Part shown: positions 47,001 to 59,000 of the stretch, piece after piece | Layout of the letters: each line of letters starts with the position of its first letter | Position numbering within the stretch: the first letter of the stretch is position 1 | Assembly (NCBI GenBank): GCA_018398765.1 | Contig: JAHBMJ010004138.1 | Span: 1-64,000 of the forward strand | Reading direction: 5' to 3' | Source of the DNA: Chromera velia | Lineage: Eukaryota; Sar; Chromeraceae | DNA length: 64,000 nucleotides | Program-made: the position numbers and the translations under genes | The notes under the pieces: generated by a model | Told to the model about the DNA's origin: nothing | The model's input: the letters and a program-made list of their open reading frames with translations, nothing else | Databases searched by the model: none

Positions 47001-50000
47001 GTGTGTGAGTGCCTCTTTTTTTTTAGATCATTCGATGTCTGCATAAATGAATATTCTTGTCCGATTTCAAGAGAGAGCTTCCTCTGGGCCAGTGCCTCAG
47101 ATCGAGTGGCATGCAGGGCCAGGCCGCATAGATCTATCTGTCTGTGGATTGTTTATGTGTCACTCGCTCGATTGACATGAACGGAATGCGCGTGCGTTTG
47201 TCTGTCTGCTCGTTTGTGTTCAGGACTGTGCACCGATCTCATTTTCAACTTCGGAAGGCGCTGAGGAGGTTCGACGCTTTCCTGGAGGAGCTCACAGACC
47301 ACCACCTCAGCACGCACACATCTGCTATCAGGGCCCTCAAGTTGCCCCCTCCCCCCCCGGGTCTCTTCGACGAAGTCAAAGATGAGAAGGGAAAAGGGGG
47401 GGATGAAGGAGACGGCACAGGTGAGGGAACACAGACAGCTGCCGCACCTGCTCAACCGGGCGACAAAAAGAAAAACAAAAGGGCAAAGCAGAAGAAAGGA
47501 AAGCGTAAAGGAAAGGAGGCAGCAGCAGGGAAGACGGCAGAAGGGGATAAGAAGGAGCAGGACGAATCTGCGCCTCTGTTTGAATACCTTCTGGAGGCTC
47601 TTGAGAGCGCTCCCGTCTCCTCAATCCAACCGCAAGCAGAAACCGCTATAGGGGTAGAAGGAGACGGCATGCAGGACGTGGAGGAGACGGCTGCCGTCTC
47701 CACAGCGGATCCAGCCTTCTGGGACCGTCCCGATTTGGTTGAGCAGTCACTGCCGTCTCTGATCGCTCGGATGTGCCGCCTGACGTCCAAGAGAATTCTT
47801 CCCCGTCTCTTCGGTCTCTCCAGTCCCTCAGCATCCCAGTTGGCATCAGATCTCTCAGAAGAACTTCTGTCGTCAGTTCACAGAGGCCCTCATCTAGATG
47901 TCAACATGAAGAGACGGCTTGTGAGCACGATGAGAGAGGAGCTGCTTGCCTTCGGGTTTGCACCCTTGAACGTTCCAGGAGGGCCCCAGGTTGCGCTGAG
48001 GGATTTTGGGTCTCTGCTCTCTTCCTCTGTCTCCAATTTGGGAGAGTCTGCAGAAACTTTTTTGCAGGAGGGGACGGAAGATTCTTTCGCTTCTCTTGCA
48101 ACAGAGGCACAAGAGAGGGGACGTACTTCCGTGGAAACGAGTCTGTACCCTCTTTTACACTTGTCTTTAAGTCTCTCCCAACAAGAGCCTCATTCGGACG
48201 TTAGGGCAGAGTACATGAGAGTCACCGGGGTGTGTGCTTCTGCACTCCGCAGCGCTCTTGAGCAGCGGGATCGTGCAATGAAGTTTGCAGATGTCCTGAG
48301 AGAGCTGAAGGCCCTGACTTTGTCTGCTCTGTCTGGACCCTCCGTGTCGGTTCCCCTCTCCCTCCTTCAGTCCGCCTTCCGGACCTTGGACGATCTTCTG
48401 CAGGCAGCACTGCAATTGGGATCTCTCCTTCCGTCTGCAGAAGGGGGGACTGTGCAGTCGGGAGTAGAACGCCCACCGTTGGTGGATGACCAGGGTGCGG
48501 CGTTTGTGCCTGCACTCGGGGGGGGTGAGGCAGCAGCAGCTGCCGAGAGGGGTCTGTTGTCCTTCGTTGACAGGGTGGTCGCAGCAGTTGAGGAGGTGAA
48601 GGGCTCAGTCAAGGAGACGGCAGAGGCCGGGCGGCTGAGAGACTCTGCAGTTGTAGAGGAGGGAGAGCAGGCGAGTCTGCGGGTACGGGTGTCCTTCATG
48701 GAAAGTCTGTTCAAGGGTATGGACAGAGCAGCAAACGTCGGGTTGACGGGAAGTGCAGCCTACCTTCGTGGCTCTGGGAAGGCATTGAGTGCCGAGGTTC
48801 CGCAGGTCGCACTTGTGGGGTTCCGTGAGTGTGCAGAGAGACTCAGGGAGACCTCGGTGCGTCTTCAATCAAACATGGGGGGGTCGGGGGAAGAAGGAGG
48901 AGACGGCAACAAAGACGTCAGGAGAACACGGGCAGCACTCGTGAAGAGTCAGTTGACGTTGCGGGGGGCGGATGTATGTATGGGTGTGAAGATTGCGGGC
49001 GGCTAGGTGTTCTCTTATTCTGGAGGCGTTGAATTGCTGAATGCTACTCTTGTTCTCAGCTACCCTTTCTCCGACAGTTTTGTCCTCCACATGTTCATTT
49101 TCTTCCTTTCCTTGGTTTGTGCAATGTCGTTCTCTCTGCCTTTCGTCCCTTATGCTCTGAGACGTTTGTCTGTCCATGCAGGCTGTCTCCTGGCCGTTCA
49201 AGCCGCCATTCGTTCCACTGACGCGTCCCTCTTCACCCTGAAGAAAGAGAAGAAGTCCAAACAGAAAAGCAAAGAGAAGACCGCAGATCTGTCGGGAGAT
49301 AATAAAGAGGAAGAAGAAGAGGAGGAAGAGTCGGTTCCAGTACCCTGTCTGACCTCCCCCCCCTCTCTTGAACTAACACTCCCCCTCTCAGAAGTCCTGT
49401 CAGCCCTGCAGACCCACTGTGGGGGGTGTGTGAGCGGAGAGCAGAGAGAGGGAGACCCTGCGCTTTCCTTTGTTCGTGAGGTGGTGCGTCTTGCAGATTT
49501 GGTGTTGTTGGGTGCATGGGATTGTGCGTCTGCTTGTGGGAGTCTGGGTGTGCGTTTGTTCCAGACCTCCAAAGTCCTCCTTGAGAAAGGGTACTGCCGC
49601 CCTCAAGAGGGTGAGGGGCAGGAAGGGGAGGGGGGGGATGAGTGGGTGGAGGGAACAGGATTGGGCGAAGGAGGTGGGCAGAAGGATATCAGTGATGAGA
49701 TTGAGGAAGAGGGTCAGATGGAGGGGTTGAGGGGCGAGGAGGAAGCTCCAGAGGAGGAGAAGAAGGACAACGAAGAGGAGGACAAGGCCCGAGAGGTGGA
49801 GATGGAGTTTGATGGAAAGATGGAGAACAAGAGGCAGCCTGGAGAGGGTGAGGAGAACAGTGAGGAGGACGAGGACGAGGTTGATCGTCAGAGGGGAGAT
49901 GTGGATTTGAATCAAGGAGGGGAATTGGAGGAGAAGTTGTGGGATGGAGATGAAGACGAATCCGATGAGTCTGATGACGATCAAGACGATAAAGAGAACA

Positions 50001-53000
50001 AGGAGGGGGGGAAAGAGGAGGACATCACGGCAAAGGGAGGAAAGGGTTCAGGAGAGACAGACTTGGCAGCAAAGGATGACGGAGATGACGGAGAGAAAGA
50101 CAAACGTGAGAAGGATGGGGAGCCTGAGGGGAAGAAGAAAGAGGATGGAAAGGAGCAGGAGAAAGAAGGAGATGGAGAGGATGAGGAGGAAGAGGAAGGA
50201 GATACAGGAGAAGGGAAAGAAGGCACACAGTTTGAGGTCTCTGTGCCCCAACCGAAAGCAGGTGAGGGTGCAGGAGACGGCGATGCAGATGGCGAGGATG
50301 GAGAGGGAGAGAAAGATTTGGATATCGATGAAGACATGCGTCTGGACGAGGAAGGTGAGAAGGACGGGGAGGAGAAGGAAGAAGAAGGAGAGGGACCGGA
50401 AGGAGACGGGGAAAAGGAGGAAGAAGAGAGATTCGGTAAGGGCGCCCTGCCCCCCCCTGATGAAACAGAGGATGTAGACCAAGATCAAAAGGGAGACGGG
50501 GAGGAAAAGGTAGAGGGTGAGAAGGGTGAAAACGCAGAGAAAGACAACGACAAAGAAGATGGGGGTGAGAGAGAAGAAGGAGAGAAAAACGATGAAGATG
50601 GTGACCAAAAAGACGAAAGCATGTCTCCTGATGCAGACAAAGACAAAGACAAAGAGGGAGAAGAAACAGGAGACAAGGAGGAGGAAAAAAGTGCCGAGAA
50701 CCCCCCAGCAGAAGAAGGAGAGGACCAGAAGGAAGAGGGAGAAGGAGAGAAAGAGAAGCCAAAGGACTCTGCTGTACAGGGTCTACAAGACCCCCAAGAG
50801 GAGAACCCCGACGTCCTCCCCCCCCCACCAGAAGGCGAAGAAGAGAAGGACGAGGCAGACGTTCCCGAAGAGGAGCAAGAAGAAGACTCAGGCAAGACCG
50901 CACAAGACAAAAAGGAGGCAGAGGGAGAAGAGGAGGCAGAAGCGGTCCCATTTGGGGACGCCAATGCCCCCGCAAAGCCCGAGTCGCGAGACCCGGACGA
51001 AGAGGAGCAAGAGCAGCCAAACCAGTCACGTCTACAGGCGCCTGCAGAGCCCACTGAGGATGCCCCCCAGTCTGCGACTGCTCAAGCAGAAGACCAGACA
51101 GATCAACGAGCAGCGGCGCAAACGCAGCAAGACAGGAATTGGCAGCGCCCCCCCTCCCGTCCCACTCCCCCGAATCCCTTTTCAGACCCACCCGAGTCCT
51201 CTGAAGAGTGGTTGAAGAAGGTCACGTTATTTGACGAGCAACAGGAGACGGGCGAAGAGGAAGAGGGCGGAGACGGAGATCAGGAAGAGAAGGAGAAAGA
51301 AGACATCACAGCCCATCAACAATACGAAAGGGATGACAAAAAAGGGAAAGAGGCCCTGGCAGAAGTCAGTGGTCAAGAGGAGAAGGACAAGACCGAGGGA
51401 GAGGAGGAGAAAGGAAAAGAGAAGGAATCGAAAGTAAAGGGAATGATGGACGAAGACAACAAAGAGGACAGGCTAGAGGAAGAAAAGGGAAAGAAACAAG
51501 AAGGACAGAAGGAAGAGGAGAAGGAAGGAGAAAAAAAGAACCCGAACCAATCTTCCATTCAAGTCCCTGACCCCAAGAAACGCACCTCTGCCCAAGATGA
51601 CCTTGAAGGCCTGGGAGAGGACGAAGAAATGGCAGAAGACGCAGCAGATCCCCTGTCAGAGGCAGACAGGAGACGCAGAGAGGCCCTAGAGGATGCAGAC
51701 GAATTGAAGAGAAGGGCAAACGAGTCCCTTTCCGTTCCCGTCTCTGCCTCCCAAGGGATCCACGAAGGCACGGTTCCCGATGCCCAAGTGGACGAAGAAA
51801 TGGATGGGAGGGAGGAGGCAGGAGACCAGATTGTTTCCATGGAAGTCGAAGATGTCGACACGCACCTCATGCCCCACGCCGCTGCTGCAGACCTCTGGCG
51901 AACCTACGAGAGCCTGTCCTCGGGTCCCTCTGCCGCCCTAGCAGAACAGCTTCGAATTCTCCTCGAGCCAACGAAGAGAGGCAGACTCCAGGGTGATTTC
52001 AGAACGGGAAAGAGAATTTCGATGCGGAAAGTTATCTCTTTCATTGCGAGTAATTTCCGTAAGGACAAGATCTGGTTGAGGAGGACGAAAGCGTCCAAGA
52101 GAGAGTACCAGGTCCTAGTCTGTGTGGATAGCTCGAAGTCAATGTCCGAGATGGGTGTAGGGCCCTTGGCTCTGCAGGCAGTTGGCACAATCTGTCAGGC
52201 ACTTTCCCGGTTGGAGGTTGGAAGATTTGGGGTTTTGTCGTTTGGGGGGGAGACGGACAAACCAGAGGTCTTGATGCCTCTGCAAGAGCACTTTGGGGCA
52301 GAGCAGGGGACAGAGATCGTCAGACGGTTGACCTTCAAGGGGGAGTCCTCAACCAGCCATGATCGGGTCAGAGGGGGCAGGCAGGCGGTGGGGTGGAAAA
52401 TTTGCATAGTGCTTTCATTCTGAATTTGCTCATTATCCCTATCTTTCCTATTTGTATCCTCTTGGTCAATTCACTAATTCTTATCCTGACTCCCCTCCTC
52501 TGTTGATGCACTGAAACGGATGCTGACGAAAGCTGGGTCTGCCTTTGCAGACACCAACCAATTCATGTTGTTGTCTTGCAACTCCTGCTTTCTCTCCTGC
52601 TGAGTGCGTGCAGGCCTTTCCCACAATGTTGAAGACGGCAGTACAGATCCTGGAGGAGGCAGGGGCGGCATCGGGCGGAGGGGGGGCGCCCCGTCTCCAC
52701 CAACTGATGCTGATAATCTCAGACGGGTCCTTCAACAAGAAGAATGTGTTGGAGGGAGTGCAGGGGGCTCTGGCAAGACAGCAGGTGCCTGTGCTGATCA
52801 TATGCGACCGTCCCCCTGAATCCTCTTCCTCTTCTTCTTCTTCTTCCTTGAGCGCTCCCTTTGCGTCTCCGGCTGCGGGGGCGTCCACCAGGAGACCCCC
52901 TCCTCCTGCAGGGGGCGCTCCGAGCTCGTCGATCCTCACAAAGAAGACGGTGATATCGGAGCCAGGGCAGCCACCCAAGATGGTGCCCTACCTGCAGGAC

Positions 53001-53439
53001 TTCCCCTTCCCCTTCTACGCCATCGTGCAGGTGAGAGGAGAGGAAAAAGAGAGAGAAGAAAGAGAAAGGGGGGGATTACCGGGAGAGAGGGGGGGGGGGG
53101 GGTTTTGTACTCGATGGAAGGAAAGGGTTTGTACTCGCTCCTGACAGTGTCGCTTTTTTCCCTCTTTCTGTTCACTACAGCACATGAAAGACGCGACGAA
53201 CCTGTGAAGAGTCCCTCTTGAAGACTTACTTCTGAGTTCTGAGCAGTCTGTACGTGTACTTGTCGAATGGATAGATCAGCCGCACGTCTGACAGTGCGAA
53301 GTGAATTCCTTCGTTCCATCCGTTTGTTGCTCTAAGACTTTTTCCGGCTTGTTGATTGATTCTGCAGGACCCTGCAGCGATTCCTGGCGTAGTTGCTGAC
53401 GTGGTGAGGCAGTGGGTGGAGATGCTAAAGAGCCGTTAA
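25458..53439 (+). CDS. MDN1: Midasin (MDN1/Rea1), giant dynein-like AAA ATPase of 60S ribosome assembly
   Basis: Midasin pulls assembly factors such as Rsa4 and Ytm1 off pre-60S particles in the nucleus. My model has 23 exons: 25458-25915, 26207-26284, 26484-27210, 27496-28281, 28523-29019, 29333-29509, 29819-31477, 31687-31828, 32092-32235, 32541-34218, 34462-34685, 34982-36845, 37034-38163, 38374-40986, 41253-42430, 42708-44016, 44306-44785, 45320-45847, 46328-47004, 47224-48977, 49182-52366, 52614-53030, 53368-53439. All phases agree and the total is 7,258 residues (yeast about 4,910, human about 5,600). Order: six AAA+ modules (~300-3060), linker (~3190-6030), D/E-rich tract (~6170-6960), MIDAS (~7005-7258). 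Conserved blocks include FRNRFVEVQLGSIPSSELET and the C-terminal VVRQWVEML. Uncertain points are the exon 1 donor (weak GTCCGT at 25916 or 25937) and the exon 19 and 20 donors. Extra length comes from Gly/Ser/Glu-rich inserts. Confidence 0.95.
26890..28281 (+). other. MDN1: Midasin AAA1 module
   Basis: The P-loop GPAGTGKS is at 26989-27012 (residue ~348). The Walker B position reads LVIEQID, with Glu where Asp is usual and Gln where the catalytic Glu is usual. An intron splits the module directly after IEQIDK. Normal ATP hydrolysis by this site is doubtful. Confidence 0.85.
28760..30590 (+). other. MDN1: Midasin AAA2 module
   Basis: The P-loop GDTGTGKT is at 28853-28876 and a canonical Walker B (WILLDELNLAP) lies near 30012-30045. 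A (CT)n(GT)n-filled intron at 29020-29332 separates parts of the module. Confidence 0.9.
31000..32235 (+). other. MDN1: Midasin AAA3 module
   Basis: The P-loop GPTSAGKT is at 31080-31103, Walker B (WIVLDELNLAP) near 31273-31303, and the sensor/arginine region ends in FRNRFVE across the exon 7-8 join. Confidence 0.92.
32730..34060 (+). other. MDN1: Midasin AAA4 module with large insert
   Basis: The P-loop GETGGGKT is at 32793-32816 and Walker B (LLVDEISLAE) near 33626-33655. About 270 residues separate the two motifs, including helical and polyglutamine-like segments (KQQQQQTG). The assembly-factor-handling insert of AAA4 is known in yeast Rea1. Confidence 0.9.
35570..36340 (+). other. MDN1: Midasin AAA5 module
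   Basis: The P-loop GSPGIGKT is at 35618-35641 and Walker B (WVLLDELNLA) near 35862-35890. The module is typical and complete. Confidence 0.92.
36750..37800 (+). other. MDN1: Midasin AAA6 module, degenerate nucleotide site
   Basis: The P-loop position reads GGKQTGKA. The Ser/Thr that binds magnesium is Ala, and a phase-1 intron (36846-37033) cuts the second-last Gly codon. The Walker B position reads WVLLRHAQLC, lacking both Asp and Glu. The downstream LDRLNSLLEPGGFLLL and ALRNRCLEI blocks are well kept, so the module is probably structural. Confidence 0.85.
38374..48977 (+). other. MDN1: Midasin linker region
   Basis: Seven exons encode the long, poorly conserved helical linker between the AAA ring and the acidic tail. 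Recognisable midasin blocks are LFPLFAD in exon 17 and TAPLGEFEARLRLMAT in exon 19. Long Gly/Ser/Glu stretches encoded by G-rich tracts interrupt it. Confidence 0.8.
45959..46288. repeat. 41-bp minisatellite, eight copies, in a midasin intron
   Basis: Units start at 45961, 46002, 46043, 46084, 46125, 46166, 46207 and 46248 and are nearly identical. A single C/T site (GCGCCTG or GCGTCTG) varies: copies 3 and 5 carry T and the rest C. The array ends about 40 bp before the exon 19 acceptor. Confidence 0.95.
49600..51900 (+). other. MDN1: Midasin D/E-rich tract
   Basis: About 780 residues are dominated by Glu, Asp, Lys and Gly. This is the acidic low-complexity tether that family members carry between linker and MIDAS domain. 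It is flexible by composition. Confidence 0.9.
52060..53439 (+). other. MDN1: Midasin C-terminal MIDAS (VWA-like) domain
   Basis: The metal-site motif DSSKS (DxSxS) is at 52127-52141 after the strand VLVCV. LIISDG follows in exon 22. The last exon encodes DPAAIPGVVADVVRQWVEML, which matches the midasin C terminus. In yeast this domain docks on the ubiquitin-like domains of Rsa4 and Ytm1. Confidence 0.92.
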
Positions 53440-55926
53440 AAATCGCTCTGATTGTCCTGCACGTATGGATGCTGATATGCAAATGTGGTCCTGACGGTCT
53501 CGCTCTCGGTAGTTTGGAGGTCGTTATTCCCCCCCAAATTCTGGTAACCAACCTATAAAATTTTAGATCGTGTAAATGCTACAAAGATGTTCTTCATCAT
53601 TCTTTACCTAGTTCTTTACGGTACAAGCACTAACTAGGACCTTCCTAGGACTTTGAGTTTTTCCATACTATAATTAATATGCCTCCAAAAAAAAATTTTT
53701 GACGTCTAAACCTAGGTGCAAACCATTTTTTAGAAAATGAAAAACCTTAATATACATCTTTTAGGGCATGTGTAACTATATATATAATAGAGAGGGGCAG
53801 CGGCAGCGGCCGCACTCCGATAGATTCGGATAGAAGGAAGGATGATCCTATAGGGATGATCGTTGAGCCGTTTTTAACGGATAAGGCAGGGGCGAGGGAA
53901 GACATGGAGAGTCCTTAGACTTTTACAGCCAGCCTGTGAGGCCAGCCTTCAAAGGAGAAGACATTTCTTCTTTCAACCCAATAAGAGACAGCTCTTCTCT
54001 TTCCCCGCTTCTCGTACAAGAAACGGTAGTTGCCATGCTAGACTATCTCACAAATCAACATGGTTGCACGGCTCGTGCAAGCGTCGGGCCAGGAGGATGA
54101 ATGACTCATCTGATTGTCGAAGGTGGAGACGGAACTCCCAAGTCATGGGAGAGCACGGTCTTCCGAGCACTTCAAGAGATCTGCGAGTACCTTATGAGAT
54201 GACCGCAGGGTCGATTGGGCTTCTGGTGATACGCTCTTGGTGTTTGTATGTATGTTTGGGTGTACACACGTACATACTTGATTGACCGGGTGTTTGTCTT
54301 TATTAAATTTTTTTCTCTCTTTACTCCTTCCTCACAAAAACTAGTTGATCATATTGCGAGCACAAACTTGAACCCTTGTGGTTCCTCCTTCCCTTGGTAA
54401 CTGATTTGTGGTATTGATTGCTTCAATCGAGTTGCCACTTTGCCTTTGGGGGGCGTAAGCCAGTATAGATCTTCGAAAGAGTCTATCATTAACCCTGTTT
54501 CTCCTCTTATTACCTCTCATCCATCCTTATTCTTACTCTCTTTTCGGATTGATTTAGAATTCAATGTATGAATGTGGTGTGTGTATGTACCGAGTGCTTA
54601 TGTCTCCATGCGCCTCTGCAGATGTGGTGTGCCTTAAGGCGAATCGATCCAATTGGCATGCAGGCTTCCTTATCCCCCCCCCCATAACTTATCCCCCCCA
54701 TGAATGTGTGCTCTGGGTTGTCCTCAAAGCCTTGTTAGTAGCTTAGGATCTGGTGTCGCTAGATCTAGGATTAACCCTCAATCATCATCATCATCATCAC
54801 ATCTAACATTATTGAATTAGAGAGAACAGCACTCAAAGAGATGTAATTAATTTAAATAAAGAAGTCGAGGGTAAAACTTGACGGGGAAGTGCCGCGGGCG
54901 GTCAAGAGTGGCAATGCTAGGCGGTGGTGAGGAGTAACTACAGACGTTGAAGGTTAGTATATATAATATTATACATATATATCCGCATGGATATATTGAC
55001 ATGGCCAAGTGAGCATGGTGCCAAATTCAAGTTGGCCCGCCGCTATGCCCACCGTCCTAACCCCTCCAAAAATTATTTGTATGGGAAGTGGGAGAGATGG
55101 CCTTCTCTACCTTTCTTCTTCTCCGTGGACGTGGCCGGGATCGCTTCCACCGGATTAACCCCTAAAAAAAATTCTTTGTGGGTCCAACTTGAGTTTTACA
55201 CCTTGCTCACTTGGCTACAATCATGTACCCGTACGATATATTATCATATATATATATATATATTGTCTTCAAGGAATAGCCCCAAGATGTTTCCAAGGTA
55301 CGGATGTCCTGTTTGTAACACAGTTTGCTGAAAAGTGCGTTATATGAGAAGATTGAACCACTCCTGAGGGCATTAACACTAATTAAATCGGAAAGGACTG
55401 GTAGCGGGGGGCCAACTCTCCGGGAGAGGTGTTTTGTCTGGCAGAGGGTTGTTCAAATGAAAGAAAAATTGATGATCTCTGGGCCTCTGGCACCGGTTTT
55501 CAGTATGCTTTAATTGGATAGAAGCAATTAAGAAATAAACTAAGCAAACTGGATCAAACTAATAGTGGGAAAGAAAGTAAAGCAAAGGATTCAGAGAGAA
55601 GGAATTGAGAGATTGGATGTAGCTAAAATGAAAGCGATGAAGATGCTGCTTTCAGCTTTACAAGTCGATCCGTATAAAACATACAGAGCCGTTTGCGATT
55701 TTTGTTAATCACTGTACACGCCTGCTTCTGTATGACCACGATCTTTTCTTCTTCTTCTATTGTTAGGGTCACCTTCAACGCGTATGCCGCCCGTGAGCTC
55801 ACCAAGCGTGCACTTCAGAGGATCTCGCGCTTAGCTTTGTCTTTAGAGTTGAGTGATTGACGATCTCTTGCATGAACATGAGCTGCTAGGAGCACGGCTC
55901 TACTCTAGCAAAGCCAAACTTTCATT

Positions 55927-55963
<37 letters not shown>

Positions 55964-56074
55964 ATCCAAGCCTAGATCCGGGCCTAGATTTGTATACTTA
56001 ATAGCATGCCATTGGATTGATTGTCATTTTTATATTGGACATGCATGTAATGCAGCATGTTAATTTTTCAAGTC
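53440..56074. other. Convergent intergenic region, AT-rich, with an inverted-repeat element
   Basis: The region lies between the 3' ends of midasin and the histidine kinase. AT-rich sequence begins about 100 bp after the midasin stop. It contains (TA)n runs near 55247 and 55928 and the inverted-repeat element at 55002-55217. Open frames at 54987, 55325 and 55623 lack splice context or family features and are not called. Confidence 0.6.
55002..55217. mobile_element. MITE-like element with ~37-bp terminal inverted repeats
   Basis: The left end (55002-55038) begins TGGCCAAGTGAGCATGGTG. The right end (about 55180-55217), read on the minus strand, begins TAGCCAAGTGAGCAAGGTG, and the arms continue to match through CAAGTTGG. 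Total length is about 216 bp with no transposase, which fits a non-autonomous DNA element. A degenerate internal direct repeat (TAACCCCT followed by an A-rich run) occurs near 55058 and 55155. No clear target-site duplication is seen, so the family is unknown. Confidence 0.45.
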
Positions 56075-59000
56075 TTATCCATATTTTTCATTTACTGTTC
56101 GGACTTCAGAGAGCAGTTCCGTCAGCTTTGCTGTTGTAAGCGGTTTATGCACAGTTTTTGTAGCTCCTGCATCTTCAAATTGACGGGCAATTTCATCGCT
56201 TGTCTCCCCGGTGAGACCCACAATCACAGGAATAATTTGCTTGCAGTCTCTCACCCCCGGGGGACTGCCAGCCGCGTCGCCACGGCTTTGCGGGTCCTCT
56301 CCACTTCCCCTTATTCCCTTGTTCCCATCCTTGAAAAAGTCTAAAATCATGCGAGTGGCCGCGGGCCCCTTGACCCGCGGCATGGAGTTATCCATCAGCA
56401 CAAGTCGGAAAGACGCCCCCCTCTCTCTGATCATCTCCACAGCCTCGTCCCCATCCTCTGCCGTCTCCACGCTGAACCCCAAACGCCGTATGGCCGCACC
56501 CGCAGCCAGCAGACAGAAGCGATCATCGTCCACCAGCAGCACGTCCGCATTCACGCATTTAGATTCGGGGGACGAACCTCTGGGTGTGGCGCTGAGAGGA
56601 GTGGAGGGGAGACGGCGAACGGATGCAGAAGGGGAGTTCTCGCCCAGACACACGCCGAGTCCTGGGGGGTCTTCTTGAGTGTCTTTTGGAGTGCCTCTTT
56701 CTGTGAATCTGTCGGACTGGCAGGGACTTAAACCTGAATGCATTCGAGAGATCGAAGAGGGCGTAAGGGACCTCAGACCTTTGGTCGGACTGCCAGGCAA
56801 TCCGATCTCTTTCTCACGAACACTTCTGCGGGGTGAGGGGGGACCCACGAGAGACTCAAAGTGCTCTTTCAAAGTTGAAGTTTCTTTTGTGTTCCCCCCA
56901 TCTCTACAGGGACTTTCAGACTGCTCCTGCCCCCCCGCTTCCCTTTTTGTCTTCCCCTTTTCTGAGTGCAGGCCACTTGCGGCATCTGCTGTCGAAGAAT
57001 TGCGACTCAGAAGGGAAAGCGGAACAAACAGTTTGAAGAAAAAACGACTCCCCAATCCCCTGCCCCCACTCTCTACTCCAATCTCACCCCCACCATGTGC
57101 TTCAACGAATCCCTTCGCAATGCTGAGACCCAACCCCGTCCCCCCCCCGTTCTGAAGTTCTCCTGCCCTCACCTGGGAGTAGGGTTTGAAAAGTTTCACG
57201 ATGTCTTCTTTGTCTAGGCCAGGCCCTGTGTCTGTCACTGAGACCTCAAACACACCCCACCTGAAATGATGATGCTCAGAAGCAGCTTTCTGCTTCTCTT
57301 TATCGCCCAATTCATTTTCTGTCTCCCTTTTTTCCTTCTTCTCTGACCCTGCCTGCGCCTCCTCCCTATGTTCAGATGCCGCAACACCCACTGACTGCCC
57401 TTCTTCCCCCCCCCCGTTCAAACTATTCGACATCATCTCAGTCACTGCACAGACCCATTGGTGGGGCTGGGGTCTGCTTTGCCCCTTCCCTGTCTCCCCT
57501 TGCTTCATGGGATTGGCAGTTTTCTTCGTAGGGAAAGAAAGCCACGCCGCTGTGTCAGATAAGGCGGTTGACACAGACCGCACCACAGACCACACTACAT
57601 TGATGGGGAAAGAGAAAAAACGAAACGTCACGCGAGGATTCTCTCTCTCCCTCTCGTTCTCCCCACCCTCACCCTTCTGCTTGACAGACAGAAGAGGCGA
57701 TTGAAGAAGGACACTGTCGAGTTCTGTCTGTTCTTCTAGAGTGGGGTCCCTCAACAGAGCCTCCAACTCTACTTTCCCACTCACTGTGAACTTACTCGCA
57801 TTCGATACAAAGTTAGAAACGACCTGCTCAAGGCGAAGATAGTCGGCAACAGCACGCACTGACGTCGCATGTTGCCTTCCTTCCTTCTCTCTCCCTTTCT
57901 CTTCTTCTTCGCCTCTGCTCACAGAAACACGATTTGAGAGGCAATTCTTCAAACCTTCAAATTTGAAGTCGACCCCCTTTCTCACGGTGGCCTCTGCCAG
58001 GTCGGCCTGTTGATCAATCCAAGAAGACAAGTCCCCTTGCCGAAACACAAAAGCAAACCCACCCCTGACGAGCTTTTCTAATTGCAGCACGTCATCACAT
58101 ACTTCCCTCATTTTGGTGAAACGCGTACCGAGAAATTCTGTCATTCTTTGAAGCCGCAACACCTTCGCACGATCACTCCCACATCCTTCGGGGCCTACCG
58201 ACTGCGACAGCAGGCTGGTGTTACCAGTCACACACCCCACATGCGACCAACGTCGCATCCCATTGGCAGAAGGACCTCTGGATGCAGTGCGGGGGGCGGA
58301 AACAGCGATCATGCCGCCATGTGCCCCCGTCGCAGGGTCCACGAGGCTTCTCCGAGGCGAGCCAGAAGAGCTGGACTCTAGAAGTTCTTCCACGGTTGCC
58401 CGGAACTCCACCAACGACATCATGGCCGCGTTGAGGGGATTTCTCATCTCGTGCATGATGTACGAGAGGAACCTTTGTTTGGCGTCTTCTGTTTGCTTTT
58501 GGAGTTCTAGTGCTTTCTGTGCAATTTCCATTTCCTTCAATAGTGTGTGTGTGATGAGAAGCCTCAGAAGGCCAACACAGGGAACCCAAGAGAAGAAGCA
58601 GATGACCATGAAGGGGAGGATCGAGGGACCGTAGAGAAGTACTCCCCCGCCACACCAGCAGAGGGAGTCGAAGACGTTCAAGACCCAAAAATGAAAACCA
58701 GAAAACTGGACAGCAATCAGAAGCACTTTGAGACAAAAAGCTGCAGGCAGACAGGCATGCAAGAGGGGGGGCTGGCTAGTCAATTGACCAACAGATCAAC
58801 AGAGAGAGAGAGAGAGCCCTCGAGGGAGTGTCAGAGTGAATGCACGATATCATGTGTACTCATTCACTGAAACAAAGAGGTAGAGGGAAAGAAGGGGGGA
58901 GAGTTGCCGGGTCAAAGGAAACGAAGAGAGAAGAGAGAGAGAAAAGGGCATTCAATGGCATGAAGAGGGGGCGTGGGTGTCCTCGATGAGTCATTCACTG

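Noticed and set aside
50025-51191. A 388-codon open frame antisense to the midasin acidic exon
   Set aside because: It is a Leu/Pro/Ser-rich shadow of a repetitive Glu/Asp/Lys coding tract, with no domain or splice context.
53182-53208. Alternative last midasin exon reading HMKDATNL
   Set aside because: It ends after eight residues and lacks the conserved C-terminal RQW block, which the exon at 53368 supplies.
54987-55331. 114-codon open frame
   Set aside because: It runs across the inverted-repeat element and (TA)n; the frame is incidental to the element.
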